Of a stretch of 64,000 bases of DNA, positions 17,230 to 26,824 are shown piece after piece. Position numbers and translations under genes: made by a program. The notes beneath the pieces are model-generated. The model was given only the letters and a program-made list of their open reading frames with translations. It was not told where the DNA came from and did not search any database. This stretch comes from Sphingomonas sp. KR3-1 (GTDB lineage Bacteria; Pseudomonadota; Alphaproteobacteria; Sphingomonadales; Sphingomonadaceae), in contig NZ_JBDZDQ010000003.1 in assembly GCF_040049295.1 (NCBI RefSeq), positions 186,001 to 250,000 of the forward strand, written 5' to 3'. How positions within the stretch are numbered: position 1 is the first letter of the stretch; each line of letters starts with the position of its first letter.

Positions 17230-17892
17230 TCACTCCCGTAACAGCTGATCGACGCTCTTGCCCGAGGCCAGCGTCGTCGCGACCTTCCGCCGCGCATCAT
17301 GATAGGCCAGCCCGGGCGTCTGCGTTCCCGCCGCCTTCAGCGAAGCGGCCTGCGCATCGGATAGGCTGCTCTCCTGCGCCACGAAGTCGCAATAGCCCTC
17401 CACCTTCCAGGTGGCGAAGCTGCGTGCCGCCAGCCCGTAGCGCCGGTTGATCAGCAGGTGGACGGTCTCGTGCGCGATCGTGCCGCTCAGCGTGCGCCGG
17501 TTGCCGATCGCGGCGCCGTTGCGGACCGCGTCCTCGGCGCTCGACGCCTGGTTGAGCACGATGCTGCTCGAGAAGGGCCGCGTCACGGCAAAGGCGCCGT
17601 GCGAGCTCGGCAGCGATAGCAGTGCCCAGCGCCAGCCGCCATCGGTGAGATAGATCGCGCGCGGCCCCAGCGGCGCGGCGATCGCGCTGGCTGCGTCGAG
17701 CCTGGCAGCGCGATCGAGGATCGCCTGCATCCGCGGCGCGATCGGATCGACCGAATAGACGGTGACCTCGCCGAACTGCGCGCGGTGCGGGAAGGCGAGC
17801 ACCGACGGCGCGTAGAGCATCGTGCCCAGCGCGGCGGCGGTCCCGACGGCGATGCCGCCCAGCCAGCGGTTCCAGGTGCGAAGATCGGCCAT
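17230..17892 (-). CDS. Hypothetical exported or membrane-anchored protein with HExxH motif
   Basis: A 220-aa protein with one N-terminal membrane segment (residues about 10-32). The rest is extracytoplasmic. It contains SGTIAHETVHLLINRRYG near residue 145, a gluzincin-like HExxH, followed by WKVEGYCDFVAQES, where the Glu could be the third ligand. I infer a possible zinc peptidase but do not recognise the family. Start chosen at 17892 (MADLRTWNRW). It is convergent with the receiver gene, three bases apart. Confidence 0.7.
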   Translation of the reverse strand: MADLRTWNRWLGGIAVGTAAALGTMLYAPSVLAFPHRAQFGEVTVYSVDPIAPRMQAILDRAARLDAASAIAAPLGPRAIYLTDGGWRWALLSLPSSHGAFAVTRPFSSSIVLNQASSAEDAVRNGAAIGNRRTLSGTIAHETVHLLINRRYGLAARSFATWKVEGYCDFVAQESSLSDAQAASLKAAGTQTPGLAYHDARRKVATTLASGKSVDQLLRE

Positions 17893-17949
17893 GATTCCCT
17901 CCCGTGCGGCCACGCTGCCCAAGCGCGCCGGGTATGTCGAGGCCGAAAG

Positions 17950-18666
17950 CTAGTCCACCAGCCACACCGGATCCCCGATCCGGATCAGCCCCGGCCGCGC
18001 CGGCCCCGCATAGACGCCGTATGCATTGCCGAACGCCTGCGCGACCGTGCGCAGCACGCGCGGCTCCTTGGCGCCGGTCACCGGGTCGATCGTCACGATC
18101 ACGCAGCGGGCGATCGGGTCGGCGCATTGCACCACGGCCCCGTCCTCCTCTCCGCCGAACGCCAGCCGCCGACCCTGCCACTGCGTCGCCGGCAGGTCGC
18201 TCTCGACGATCACGTTGATCCGGAAGCGGGCGATGTCGAGCGTGCAGCCATGCGCCGCCTCGAGCGCGGCGTGTCCGGCAGTCGACTGGATCGAGACCGG
18301 CATCGAATCATAGCAGCCGCGCGCCACCTGGATCAGCGATGCCGGTTCGCCTGCGCCCGCCTCGAGATGCCCTTTGAGCAGCGGGTCGTGGAGCGAGAGC
18401 GTCGCGCCGTCGGGCGTCTCCACCAGCACTGCGCTCGTCTTGGGCTTGCCGGGATCGGCGAAGCGCGCGCGGTGCAGCACCATCGCCGGCACTTCGCGCG
18501 CCGTCAGCCAGGGAAAGCGCGTGCCGTTGGCGGCGCGGACGAAGGCATATTGCCGGTCGCCCTCGATTCCCTGCCAGTCGAGCTCGGCCACGCCGAGCTG
18601 CTCGCCGGCCATCGACTTGACCGGAAAGCGATTGAGCGCGCGAACATGGCCGACGATGCGGGGCAT
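17950..18666 (-). CDS. MOSC domain protein (YcbX/mARC-like)
   Basis: A 238-aa molybdenum-cofactor sulfurase C-terminal type protein. An N-terminal MOSC beta-barrel (LNRFPVKSMAGEQL, EGDRQYAFV) precedes the MOSC domain with FRINVIVE and the Cys-containing IARCVIVTIDPVTGAKEPRV that binds the cofactor. Relatives act with a ferredoxin or reductase in N-hydroxylated compound reduction. The ATG at 18666 gives MPRIVGHVRALN; a frame extension upstream lacks similarity. Confidence 0.85.
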   Translation of the reverse strand: MPRIVGHVRALNRFPVKSMAGEQLGVAELDWQGIEGDRQYAFVRAANGTRFPWLTAREVPAMVLHRARFADPGKPKTSAVLVETPDGATLSLHDPLLKGHLEAGAGEPASLIQVARGCYDSMPVSIQSTAGHAALEAAHGCTLDIARFRINVIVESDLPATQWQGRRLAFGGEEDGAVVQCADPIARCVIVTIDPVTGAKEPRVLRTVAQAFGNAYGVYAGPARPGLIRIGDPVWLVD

Positions 18667-18708
18667 GCGCGCCGGGCTAGCGGCGCTTCGCTCCCGCGGC
18701 AATCCGCC

Positions 18709-19130
18709 TCAGTGCATCCCCCACAGCGCCACATTGGCGGCGCCGCGTCCGCGCCCCCGCGCGTGTCGTACCAGAAATCGACGCGCCGCAGGCTCCGCCG
18801 GCCGGCGCCGCGCAGGTCGATCACGCGGCTCTCTCCGCCCTGGGGGATGTTATAGCGCACCGGAATGTTGTCGGGTGCGCCATTGTCATAGGTCACCACC
18901 AGCTTGGCCAGCTGCAGCGGCGCGTCGCGCACCTTGAACTTGATCCGGCGGAAATTGTCGTACGGACCCTGCACCCGGATCGTATCGTGATCGGCGGTGA
19001 ACCGTGCCTAGGTGGCGCCGAGGAAGCGCCAGCTGCCGGCGGGGCCGGGGGCGGGGCGGCTGACCTGCTGCGCGGCGATCGCGCCGGAAGCGGTCATGCC
19101 GGCCAGCAGCAGCAAGGGAGCGAATTTCAT
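18709..19130 (-). pseudogene. DUF2541-like secreted protein, broken by a stop and a frameshift
   Basis: The reading begins MKFAPLLLLAGMTASGAIAA, a good signal peptide, and runs to residue 40, where TAG (19010-19008) interrupts GSWRFLGAT and ARFTADHDTI. The frame then continues with NFRRIKFKVRDAPLQLAKLV and ESRVIDLRGAGRRSLRRVDFW, which look like DUF2541. In a G/C-run near 18750-18765 one base appears lost, so the expected end ANVALWGMH followed by TGA lies in a different frame. Two independent lesions in an otherwise clear gene make a pseudogene the best call; sequencing error could explain the second. Confidence 0.72.
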
Positions 19131-19266
19131 GAGCGCGTCCTCCGTGTCGCTTGGCCTAGCCGTGCATGCCGGCGCGCGGCATCGGGGATAGCCTTGGCCG
19201 CGCCGCGATTTTCCCCCGATCCGCGCCTGGGGGAACGAGAAGAACGATTATGGAACAAAAATTTTC

Positions 19267-19281
19267 GTTCCGCTCTTGTTC
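19267..19281. promoter_or_regulatory. LexA box of recA
   Basis: GTTC, seven bases, GTTC: the alphaproteobacterial SOS box, 79 bp upstream of the recA start. Nearby GAAC and GTTC half sites (from 19233) suggest additional weaker contacts. Confidence 0.88.
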
Positions 19282-19360
19282 CGTGAGAACAAACGCGATA
19301 CATGCCGTTCCAACACAGGTTGATGCAGCGTGCTAAACCTTCTAGCGACGGGGACTTCCA

Positions 19361-20440
19361 ATGGCAGCTTCGCTCAAGGTGATTGACGGCAACATGGCGA
19401 TTTCTTCGGACAAGCAGAAGGCGCTCGACGCCGCACTCGCGCAGATCGACCGCGCATTCGGCAAGGGGTCGGCGATGAAGCTCGGCTCCAAGGAGGCGAT
19501 GCAGGTCGAGGCGATCTCGACCGGCTCGCTCGGGCTCGACATCGCGCTCGGCGTCGGCGGCCTGCCGCGCGGCCGCGTGATCGAGGTCTATGGCCCGGAA
19601 AGCTCGGGCAAGACCACGTTGGCGCTGCATGTCATCGCCGAAGCGCAGCGCACCGGCGGTGTCGCAGCCTTCGTCGATGCCGAGCATGCGCTCGATCCGG
19701 TCTATGCCAAGAAGCTGGGCGTCAACATCGACGAGCTGATCGTCTCGCAGCCCGATACCGGCGAGCAGGCGCTCGAGATCGTCGATACGCTGGTCCGCTC
19801 GAACGCGATCGACGTGCTGGTGGTCGATTCAGTCGCCGCGCTGGTGCCGCGCGCCGAAATCGAAGGCGAGATGGGCGACAGCCATGTCGGCCTCCAGGCC
19901 CGGCTGATGTCGCAGTCGCTGCGCAAGCTCACCGGCTCGATCAGCCGCTCACGCTGCATGGTGATCTTCATCAACCAGCTGCGCATGAAGATCGGCGTGA
20001 TGTACGGCAATCCGGAGACGACGACCGGCGGCAACGCGCTCAAGTTCTACGCTTCGGTCCGCCTCGACATCCGCCGCACCGGCCAGATCAAGGACCGCGA
20101 GGAGATCATCGGCAACACCACCCGCGTGAAGGTGGTGAAGAACAAGGTGGCGCCGCCGTTCAAGCAGGTCGAGTTCGATATCATGTACGGCGAGGGCATC
20201 TCGAAGATCGGCGAGATCCTCGATCTCGGCGTCAAGGCCGGGCTCGTCGAGAAGTCGGGCGCCTGGTTCTCGTATGACAGCGTCCGCATCGGCCAGGGCC
20301 GCGAGAATTCGAAGAATTTCCTCAAGGACAATGACGAGCTGCGCGAGCGCCTCGAAAAGGCGATCCGCGCGCGCACCGAAAAGGTCGCCGAGGGACTTAT
20401 GACCGGTCCCGACGCCGATGACGGCGACGACGATCTATAA
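19361..20440 (+). CDS. recA: Recombinase RecA
   Basis: A 359-aa recombinase that polymerises on single-stranded DNA, catalyses strand exchange and triggers LexA cleavage. Walker A is [13 protein letters not shown] near residue 73, Walker [11 protein letters not shown], and the L2 loop/[20 protein letters not shown] block is intact. The acidic C-terminal tail (DADDGDDDL) is typical. The ATG follows GGGGAC. A LexA box lies upstream and a hairpin terminator downstream. Confidence 0.99.
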   Translation: MAASLKVIDGNMAISSDKQKALDAALAQIDRAFGKGSAMKLGSKEAMQVEAISTGSLGLDIALGVGGLPRGRVIEVYGPESSGKTTLALHVIAEAQRTGGVAAFVDAEHALDPVYAKKLGVNIDELIVSQPDTGEQALEIVDTLVRSNAIDVLVVDSVAALVPRAEIEGEMGDSHVGLQARLMSQSLRKLTGSISRSRCMVIFINQLRMKIGVMYGNPETTTGGNALKFYASVRLDIRRTGQIKDREEIIGNTTRVKVVKNKVAPPFKQVEFDIMYGEGISKIGEILDLGVKAGLVEKSGAWFSYDSVRIGQGRENSKNFLKDNDELRERLEKAIRARTEKVAEGLMTGPDADDGDDDL

Positions 20441-20504
20441 TGGATTTACAGGCCGCGCCCGCGTGCGACGCGTGAGGCAGCGATCACGGGCTCAGACCCA
20501 TTGG

Positions 20505-20536
20505 AAGACCCGGCGCGTTGCCCCGCGCCGGGTCTT
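20505..20536 (+). terminator. Intrinsic terminator after recA
   Basis: AAGACCCGGCGCG (20505-20517) and CGCGCCGGGTCTT (20524-20536) form a perfect 13-bp GC-rich stem with a six-base loop, followed by a short TTCCCG run. It lies 65 bp past the recA stop. Confidence 0.75.
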
Positions 20537-20689
20537 TCCCGTTGGGGGCCTCGCGCGCACGCGCGTGAATGTCGCGGCTTTTGTGACCTTTCGGACTCCG
20601 CGCCGTGTTGGATTGCTTGTGCGGCGGAGCGCGCTTTGGCGTGAACTTCGTGGACTTTGCAGCGGCGCCTGGTGCGGTAGGATGGCCCG

Positions 20690-22084
20690 ATGAAGGCGGT
20701 TCTCGATCCCGATCGCGTGCTGGCTGGCGGGCTCGCCGCCATCCGCGGCCAATTCCATGTGCCGGAAGGTTTTCCGCCCGAGGTCCTGGCCGCCGCCGAG
20801 GCTGCGGCGCGGCGAGTCCCGGACGCGCATGTCGATCGGACTGCGCTGCCGCTGGTCACGCTCGATCCGGCGCGCTCCACCGATCTCGACCAGGCCTTCA
20901 CGATCGAGGCCAGCGGCAGCGACTTGCTGCTGCGCTATGCGATCGCCGATGTCGCCTGGTTCGTCCGGGATGGCGACCCGGTCGATGCCGAGGCCTGGCG
21001 GCGCGGCGCCACGCTCTATCTGCCCGATGGCAAGGCCGGTCTCTATCCGCCGGTGCTGAGCGAAGGCGCGGCCAGCCTGTTGCCGGATGGCCCGCGCCCG
21101 GCGGTGCTGTTCACCGTCCGCGTCGCGCCGGATGGATCGGCGACGCTCGAGGATGCCGAGCGCGCCTTGGTGGCGAGCCGCGCCAAGCTGGGGTACGAAA
21201 CCGCCACCGCTGCGGACCTGCCGCCGCAATTCGCCGAATTCGCCTGCCGCATCACCGTTGCCGAGGCGCGTCGCGGCGCCGCCCGCGTCGATCCGCCCGA
21301 ACAGGAAGTCGTCCAGCGCCCCGACGGCGGCTATGCGCTCGCCTTCCGCGCCCGCCACGCTTCCGAGGACCAGAATGCCGCGCTGTCGCTCGCGGCCAAC
21401 CTCGCCATCGCCGACGTGCTGCGCGCGCACCGAACCGGCCTGTTCCGGGTGATGGCCGAGCCCGATGCCGCGGCGGTGCTGCGCCTGCGCAACACCGCCC
21501 GTGCGCTCGGTGTCGCGTGGCCCGAAGCCCAGCCGCTCGCCGCGTTCCGCACCGGCCTCGATGCGGCGGACCCGCACCAGGCCGCGTTGATGCTGGCCAT
21601 CCGCCGCGCCGGGCAGGGGGCGAGCTATGCGCCGTGGCGCGCGGACGCGCCGCCCTGGCATGCCGCGGTCGCCGCGTCCTATGTCCACGCCACCGCGCCG
21701 TTGCGTCGCCTGGCGGATCGCTATGTCATCCGCGCGACGCTGGCGATCATGGCCGGTGACCCGGTGCCCGAAGCCGTCACCCAGGCGTTCGAGCGCCTGC
21801 CCCGGGTGATGGGCCGCGCCGATGCGCTCGGCGGCCAGATCGACCGCGCCGTGATCGACCTTGCCGAGGCGGTGATGCTCGACGGCCGCGAGGGCGAGAC
21901 CTTCGCGGCCGTCGTCACCGATATCGATGCCCGCGGCGCGCGGATGCAGCTCGCCGACCTGCCGGTGGTCACGCGGATCGATGCGCCGGGCGCCGCGCCG
22001 GGCAGTCCGCTCAGCGTCCGCCTCGTCGATGCCGATCCAGCCAATCGCGCGGTCCGGTTCGAAGCCGTGGGAGCCCAGCCATGA
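20690..22084 (+). CDS. RNB domain ribonuclease (RNase II/R superfamily)
   Basis: A 464-aa exoribonuclease-like protein. The RNB catalytic block LDPARSTDLDQAF near residue 58 supplies the acidic metal ligands, and ATAPLRRLADRYVIRATL near residue 338 is the conserved RNA-exit block. It lacks the N-terminal cold-shock domains and the C-terminal S1 domain of full RNase R/II (the family norm is about 650-800 aa), so it is a short RNB type. It is first in an operon with DUF1801 and glutathione S-transferase genes, each overlapping by four bases. Confidence 0.88.
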   Translation: MKAVLDPDRVLAGGLAAIRGQFHVPEGFPPEVLAAAEAAARRVPDAHVDRTALPLVTLDPARSTDLDQAFTIEASGSDLLLRYAIADVAWFVRDGDPVDAEAWRRGATLYLPDGKAGLYPPVLSEGAASLLPDGPRPAVLFTVRVAPDGSATLEDAERALVASRAKLGYETATAADLPPQFAEFACRITVAEARRGAARVDPPEQEVVQRPDGGYALAFRARHASEDQNAALSLAANLAIADVLRAHRTGLFRVMAEPDAAAVLRLRNTARALGVAWPEAQPLAAFRTGLDAADPHQAALMLAIRRAGQGASYAPWRADAPPWHAAVAASYVHATAPLRRLADRYVIRATLAIMAGDPVPEAVTQAFERLPRVMGRADALGGQIDRAVIDLAEAVMLDGREGETFAAVVTDIDARGARMQLADLPVVTRIDAPGAAPGSPLSVRLVDADPANRAVRFEAVGAQP

Positions 22085-22563
22085 TCCCTGCCGATCCCGC
22101 CGACATCGACGCGACCGGGGCGCAGGTAGAGGCTTTCATCGCGCGCTTCACGCCCGACATCGCCGAGCGCGTCCGCGCCGGCCGCGCCGTGCTCCGGGCG
22201 CGGCTGCCCGGTGCCAACGAGCTGGTCTATGACAATTACAACGCGCTTGCGATCGGCTATGCGCCCGGCCTGAAGAGCACCGGCGCGATCCTCAGCCTGG
22301 CGGTCTATCCGCGCAACATCCTGCTCTATTTCCTGCCCGGCATCGGCCTGCCCGATCCGGAAGGCATGCTCCAGGGCGACGGCCGGCAGGGTCGCTATGT
22401 CTGCCTCACGCAGGTCGCGCTGCTCGACGAACCCGCGATCCGCGCGCTGATCGCCGCCGCGTTCGATCAGGCGTCGGCGCCCTTGCCGCCGGCCGGCGGA
22501 CGTACCATCGTCAAGTCGATCGCGGCCCGGCAACGCCCGCGCCGCCCAGGGGAGCCTGCATGA
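22081..22563 (+). CDS. DUF1801 domain protein
   Basis: A 160-aa cytoplasmic protein resembling the DUF1801/YdhG family: an N-terminal helix (VEAFIARFTPDIAERVRAGR), the NELVYDNYNALAIGYA strand region, and LYFLPGIGLPDPEGMLQGDG. The start overlaps the RNB gene by ATGA and the end overlaps the next gene the same way, so it is tightly coupled. Function unknown. Confidence 0.8.
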   Translation: MIPADPADIDATGAQVEAFIARFTPDIAERVRAGRAVLRARLPGANELVYDNYNALAIGYAPGLKSTGAILSLAVYPRNILLYFLPGIGLPDPEGMLQGDGRQGRYVCLTQVALLDEPAIRALIAAAFDQASAPLPPAGGRTIVKSIAARQRPRRPGEPA

Positions 22564-23186
22564 CCGTCATCGTCCACCATCTCGAAAATTCCCGCTCGCA
22601 GCGCGTGCTCTGGCTGCTCGAGGAGTTGGGGCTGCCCTATGAGGTCAAGCGCTATGAGCGGAACAAGGCGACGATGCTCGCCCCGCCCGAGTTGCGCCGC
22701 ATCCATCCGCTCGGCAAGTCGCCGGTGATCGAGCATGGCGGCAACGTCATCGCCGAGACCGGGGCGATCGTCGAATATCTCGTCGAGCTCGGCGACGGGC
22801 GGCTCGGCAAGCCCGGCCACCGCGAGGATGCGCTGCGCTGGCGGCACTTCCTCCATTATGCCGAGGGTTCGCTGATGCCGCCGCTGTTCACCAAGCTGGT
22901 GCTGAGCCGGGTGCCCTTGTTCGGCAAGATGGCGCAGAAGAAGTTCCAGCCGATGATCGACGTGCATCTCGACTATGTCGAAGCCGAGCTGGCCGCGCGG
23001 CCCTGGTTCGCCGGACCCGACTTCACTGCGGCCGATGTGATGATGAGCTTCCCCCTCGAAGCCGCGGTCGCTCGCGCCGGCGCCACCCAGGGCCGGCCGA
23101 ACCTCGCCGCCTGGCTCGACCACATCCACGCCCGCCCGGCCTACCAGGCCGCCCTCGCCGCCGGCGGGCCCTATGCCTATGCCTGA
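22560..23186 (+). CDS. Glutathione S-transferase family protein
   Basis: A 208-aa GST. The N-terminal thioredoxin-fold contains HHLENSRSQRVLWLLEELGL (catalytic Ser/Arg region), GKSPVIEHGGNVIAETGAI (glutathione binding), and a helical C-terminal domain ending TAADVMMSFPLEAAVARAG. It is the last gene of the RNB-DUF1801-GST operon, and its 3' end overlaps the convergent trhO by 10 bp. Detoxification substrate unknown. Confidence 0.92.
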   Translation: MTVIVHHLENSRSQRVLWLLEELGLPYEVKRYERNKATMLAPPELRRIHPLGKSPVIEHGGNVIAETGAIVEYLVELGDGRLGKPGHREDALRWRHFLHYAEGSLMPPLFTKLVLSRVPLFGKMAQKKFQPMIDVHLDYVEAELAARPWFAGPDFTAADVMMSFPLEAAVARAGATQGRPNLAAWLDHIHARPAYQAALAAGGPYAYA

Positions 23187-24028
23187 TCGCGGAAGGCGAG
23201 ATCGTCGCAGGCGGGGCAGGGGGCGTCCTCGCCGGCGATCAGCCCCTGGCAGCGCGGGCAGAGGCTGCGGTTGCGGGGCTGGAGCGCGTGATCGACGGTG
23301 ACGCGCTGGTCGAACACGAAGCACTCGCCCTGCCAGCGGCTCTGCTCGGGCGGGACCTGCTCGAGATAGGCGAGGATGCCGCCCTTGAGGTGGTAGACCT
23401 CGTCCAGCCCCTCGGCCTTGAGGAAGGCGGTAGACTTCTCGCAGCGGATGCCGCCGGTGCAGAACATCGCGACGCGCGGCATCGCCCCGGCCTTTTCGCG
23501 CTCCTCGCGGAAGCGGCGGAACCAGGCGGGGAACTCGCGGAAGCTGCGCGTCTCCGGGTCGATCGCGCCGCTGAAGCTGCCCAGAGCGACCTCATAGGCG
23601 TTGCGGGTGTCGATCACGATCGTATCGGGGGCGTCGATCAGCGCGTTCCAGTCCTCTGGCGCGACATAATGGCCGACGCCGGTGAGCGGATCGATGTCGG
23701 GCTCGCCCATCGTGACGATCTCGCGCTTCAACCGCACCTTCATCCGGTCGAAGGGCAGTGCCGCGGCGCGCGATTCCTTCACGTCCAGGCCTGCGCAGCC
23801 GGGCAGGGCGTGGATATGGTCGAGCAGCGCGTCGATCGCCGCGTCGCTGCCGGCCACCGTGCCGTTCAGCCCTTCGTTGGCGAGCAGCAGCGTGCCCTTG
23901 ATGCCCAGGCGCTCGCACAGCGCCAGCAGCGGCGGGCGCAGGCTTTCGACATCGGGGAAGCGGGTGAACTGGTAGAGCGCGACGACGCGGATGGGCGCCG
24001 CCGCATTGTCGGGGTCAGGACTTGCCAT
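23177..24028 (-). CDS. trhO: tRNA uridine(34) hydroxylase TrhO (rhodanese, UPF0176)
   Basis: A 283-aa rhodanese-domain protein of the YceA/TrhO family that hydroxylates U34 of some tRNAs to 5-hydroxyuridine. An N-terminal acylphosphatase-like part (LANEGLNGTVAGSDAAID) is followed by the rhodanese domain with the active Cys in FCTGGIRCEKSTAFL and the Cys-rich C-terminus (LCPRCQG, CPACD). ATG at 24028 gives MASPDPDN, the usual length; the frame is open upstream without similarity. The start overlaps the end of the symporter gene upstream. Confidence 0.93.
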   Translation of the reverse strand: MASPDPDNAAAPIRVVALYQFTRFPDVESLRPPLLALCERLGIKGTLLLANEGLNGTVAGSDAAIDALLDHIHALPGCAGLDVKESRAAALPFDRMKVRLKREIVTMGEPDIDPLTGVGHYVAPEDWNALIDAPDTIVIDTRNAYEVALGSFSGAIDPETRSFREFPAWFRRFREEREKAGAMPRVAMFCTGGIRCEKSTAFLKAEGLDEVYHLKGGILAYLEQVPPEQSRWQGECFVFDQRVTVDHALQPRNRSLCPRCQGLIAGEDAPCPACDDLAFRDQA

Positions 24029-25328
24029 AATCCTCGAAGCTGTCGACCTCGGTCGCGGCGCCGTCAAGCGGCTTGACCGCGGGTTCGGCGATGCCGGGCG
24101 CATCGAGCTGGCCCTCCCAGCGCGCCACGACGGTGCTGGCGACGGCATTGCCGATCACGTTGGTCGCGGTGCGGCCCATGTCGAGGAAATGGTCGACCGC
24201 GAGGATCAGCAGGACGCCGGCCTCGGGGATGTTGAAGTGGCTGAGCGTGCCGGTGATCACCACCAGGCTGGCGCGCGGCACGCCGGCGATGCCCTTGCTG
24301 GTGACCATCAGGATCAGCAGCATCTGGATCATCGTCATCCAGTCGAGATGGATGCCATAGGCCTGGGCGATGAAGATCGACGCGAACGTCATGTACATCA
24401 TCGAGCCGTCGAGGTTGAACGAATAGCCGAGCGGCAGCACGAAGCTGGCGATCTTGGGCGGCACGCCGAACCGGTCGAGCGCATCAAGCGTGCGTGGATA
24501 GGCGGCTTCGGACGAAGCGGTCGAGAAGCCGAGCAGGATCGGATCGCGCAGGTAGCGCAGCAGCGTGGCGGTGCGCGGACCGACGATCAGGAAACAGGCG
24601 CCGATCAGGCAGGCCCAGAGGATCGCCAGGCCGAGATAGAAGCTCGCCATGAAGAAGGCGAGGTCGCGGACGATGTCGAGCCCCTGCGTCGCCAGCGCCT
24701 TGGCGACGGCGCAGAACACTGCGACCGGCGCGAACAGCATGACATAGCCGGTGACGGTGAGCATCACCTGGACCAGCGCCTCGAGCCCGCGGACGAGCGG
24801 CGCGCCCTTCTCACCCACCGCGGCCAGGCCGACGCCGAAGAAGATCGAGAAGATCACCAGCTGGAGGATGTCGTTGGTCGCCATCGCGTCGACGCCGCTG
24901 GTCGGCACGATGTGGATGAAGAACTGGGCGATATCGAACGGCTTGACGTCGACGGCCTCGGTGACCGCGGGCAGCGGCAGGTTGATGCCGATGCCGGGGT
25001 GCAGCGCGTTGACCAGGATCAGGCCGAGCGTAAGCGAGACGAGGCTGGCGCTGACGAACCAGAGGAACGCCTTCAGGCCCACCCGGCCGATCGCGCCGCC
25101 GCCGCCCATATGGGCAATGCCGACCACCAGTGTCGAGACGACCAGCGGGGCGATGATCATCTTGATCAGGTGGAGGAACATCTGGGTGGGGATGTCGAGG
25201 CCATAGGCCCAGCGCTCGATCGCCTTGGCGCCCTCGGGCGAGCCGGCATAGGCGGTGTTCAGCCCCCAGCCGAGCAGCCCGCCGAGCAGCAGCGCCGCCA
25301 GAATGAACCAAGTAAGTCGCTTGCCCAA
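24015..25328 (-). CDS. Dicarboxylate/amino acid:cation symporter (DAACS family)
   Basis: A 437-aa secondary transporter of the GltP/DctA family, with eight membrane helices and two re-entrant loops. Diagnostic parts are FSTASSEAAYPRTLDAL (HP1 serine-rich), NLDGSMMYMTFASIFIAQ (helix 7, sodium/proton site), and the HP2 region SKGIAGVPRASLVVI. It imports C4-dicarboxylates or acidic amino acids. It is followed directly by trhO in the same orientation with a 14-bp overlap. Confidence 0.93.
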   Translation of the reverse strand: MGKRLTWFILAALLLGGLLGWGLNTAYAGSPEGAKAIERWAYGLDIPTQMFLHLIKMIIAPLVVSTLVVGIAHMGGGGAIGRVGLKAFLWFVSASLVSLTLGLILVNALHPGIGINLPLPAVTEAVDVKPFDIAQFFIHIVPTSGVDAMATNDILQLVIFSIFFGVGLAAVGEKGAPLVRGLEALVQVMLTVTGYVMLFAPVAVFCAVAKALATQGLDIVRDLAFFMASFYLGLAILWACLIGACFLIVGPRTATLLRYLRDPILLGFSTASSEAAYPRTLDALDRFGVPPKIASFVLPLGYSFNLDGSMMYMTFASIFIAQAYGIHLDWMTMIQMLLILMVTSKGIAGVPRASLVVITGTLSHFNIPEAGVLLILAVDHFLDMGRTATNVIGNAVASTVVARWEGQLDAPGIAEPAVKPLDGAATEVDSFEDYGKS

Positions 25329-25576
25329 GATCAGGCCCCCCTAAAAATCCGTCGCGCAGGCAAAGGGGATTGCGTGCGCCGGGTCAAGTCCTCGCGCTCA
25401 GCCAAGCATGCGCCGGTTGCCTCGCCAGCCGGCCAATGCGGCTTTCCGGTCACGCTGCGCAGCGGCGTTATTGCCGGGCGTCCAATGCGTTTTGGCGCCC
25501 GTTACGCAAGGCCGAAGCTATTGCGCGGCGCCGGTCAAGGACCGTATCGCAGGCGAAAGCCTTTCCGGAGAACGCC

Positions 25577-26824
25577 ATGCGCCTCGATCGCCGCACCCTT
25601 GTCCGCGCCGCCGCCGCGATGCCGCTGCTCACGCTGCCAAGCGTGCTGCGCGCCGCCGAGCCGGACCTCTCGGCGCTGCAGGACATGACCAAGGGCGCGC
25701 AGCCGATCGGCAATGACGAGCGCGCCGCGCGGCTTGCCCGGGCGCAGAGGCTGATGCGGGCCCATGGCATCGGCGCGGTGCTGATCGAGGGCGGATCGTC
25801 GCTGGTCTATTTCGCCGGGCTCAACTGGGGGCGCAGCGAGCGGCTGACCGCGATCCTCCTGCCGGCCGAGGGCGAGCCCTGCATTGTCACGCCGTTCTTC
25901 GAGGAAGCGCGCACCCGCGAGCGGCTGGCGATCCCCGCCGAGGTCCGCGTGTGGAACGAGGACGAGGATCCGCTCAAGACCGTCGCCGGCTTCCTCAAGG
26001 ACCGCAAGCTCGCGCATCTGCCGGTCGGCATCGAGGAGACGGTGCGCTATTTCGCCGTCGACGGGTTGCAGAAGAACGGGCTCAAGGTGGTCTCGGCCAA
26101 TCCGGTCGTGCGCGGCTGCCGGATGATCAAGACGGCGCCCGAGATCGCGCTGATGCAGCTCGCCACCGACGTGACGATCGCCGCCTATCGCTTCGTCTAT
26201 CCGCGGGTCGAGAAGGGGATGAGCCAGCGCGACGTGTCGGCGCTGATGGACGCGGCAACGCGCAAGCTGGGCGGCGATCCCGAGTTCAGCCTGGTGCTGG
26301 TGGGCGAGGGCGCGGCCTATCCGCACGGCACCAAGGTGCCCTCGCCGGTGGCCGACGGGCGGATCGTGCTGATGGACTGCGGCTGCACGGTGCAGGGCTA
26401 TCAGAGCGACGTGTCGCGCACCTGGGTGCATGGCGGCGCGAATGCCGAGCAGCGCAAGGTGTGGGGCCAGGCGGCGCAGGGCCAGCAAGTCGCGTTCGCC
26501 GCGGCCAGGCTCGGCGTGCCGGCAGGCAGTGTCGACGATGCGGTACGGCGCTACTACGCCTCGCTCGGCTGGGGACCGGACTACAAGCTGCCGGGGCTTT
26601 CACACCGCACCGGGCACGGCATCGGGCTGGACGGGCACGAGCCGGTCAACCTGGTGCGCGGCGAGAAGACGCTGCTCGCCCCGGGCATGTGCTTCTCGAA
26701 CGAGCCGGGCATCTACATCCCCGGCAGCTTCGGCGTGCGGCTGGAGGACTGCTTCCACATGACCGAGAGCGGGCCGGCCTGGTTCAGCCAGCCGCCCAGA
26801 TCGATCGACGCGCCGATGGGGTGA
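25577..26824 (+). CDS. M24 family metallopeptidase (Xaa-Pro aminopeptidase-like), exported
   Basis: A 415-aa pita-bread peptidase. The N-terminus DRRTLVRAAAAMPLLTLPS looks like a twin-arginine signal peptide. Metal ligands are all seen: two Asp in LMDCGCTVQGYQSDVSR, His in HRTGHGIGLDGHE, and two Glu in SNEPGIYIPGSFGVRLED. The creatinase N-domain precedes them. ATG 25577 has GGAG nine bases upstream. Tat export suggests the folded, metal-loaded enzyme works in the periplasm on proline-containing peptides. Confidence 0.92.
   Translation: MRLDRRTLVRAAAAMPLLTLPSVLRAAEPDLSALQDMTKGAQPIGNDERAARLARAQRLMRAHGIGAVLIEGGSSLVYFAGLNWGRSERLTAILLPAEGEPCIVTPFFEEARTRERLAIPAEVRVWNEDEDPLKTVAGFLKDRKLAHLPVGIEETVRYFAVDGLQKNGLKVVSANPVVRGCRMIKTAPEIALMQLATDVTIAAYRFVYPRVEKGMSQRDVSALMDAATRKLGGDPEFSLVLVGEGAAYPHGTKVPSPVADGRIVLMDCGCTVQGYQSDVSRTWVHGGANAEQRKVWGQAAQGQQVAFAAARLGVPAGSVDDAVRRYYASLGWGPDYKLPGLSHRTGHGIGLDGHEPVNLVRGEKTLLAPGMCFSNEPGIYIPGSFGVRLEDCFHMTESGPAWFSQPPRSIDAPMG

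Noticed and set aside
19233..19245. GAAC-N5-GAAC upstream of recA as a second LexA box
   Set aside because: The spacer is five bases instead of seven; only the 19267-19281 site fits.
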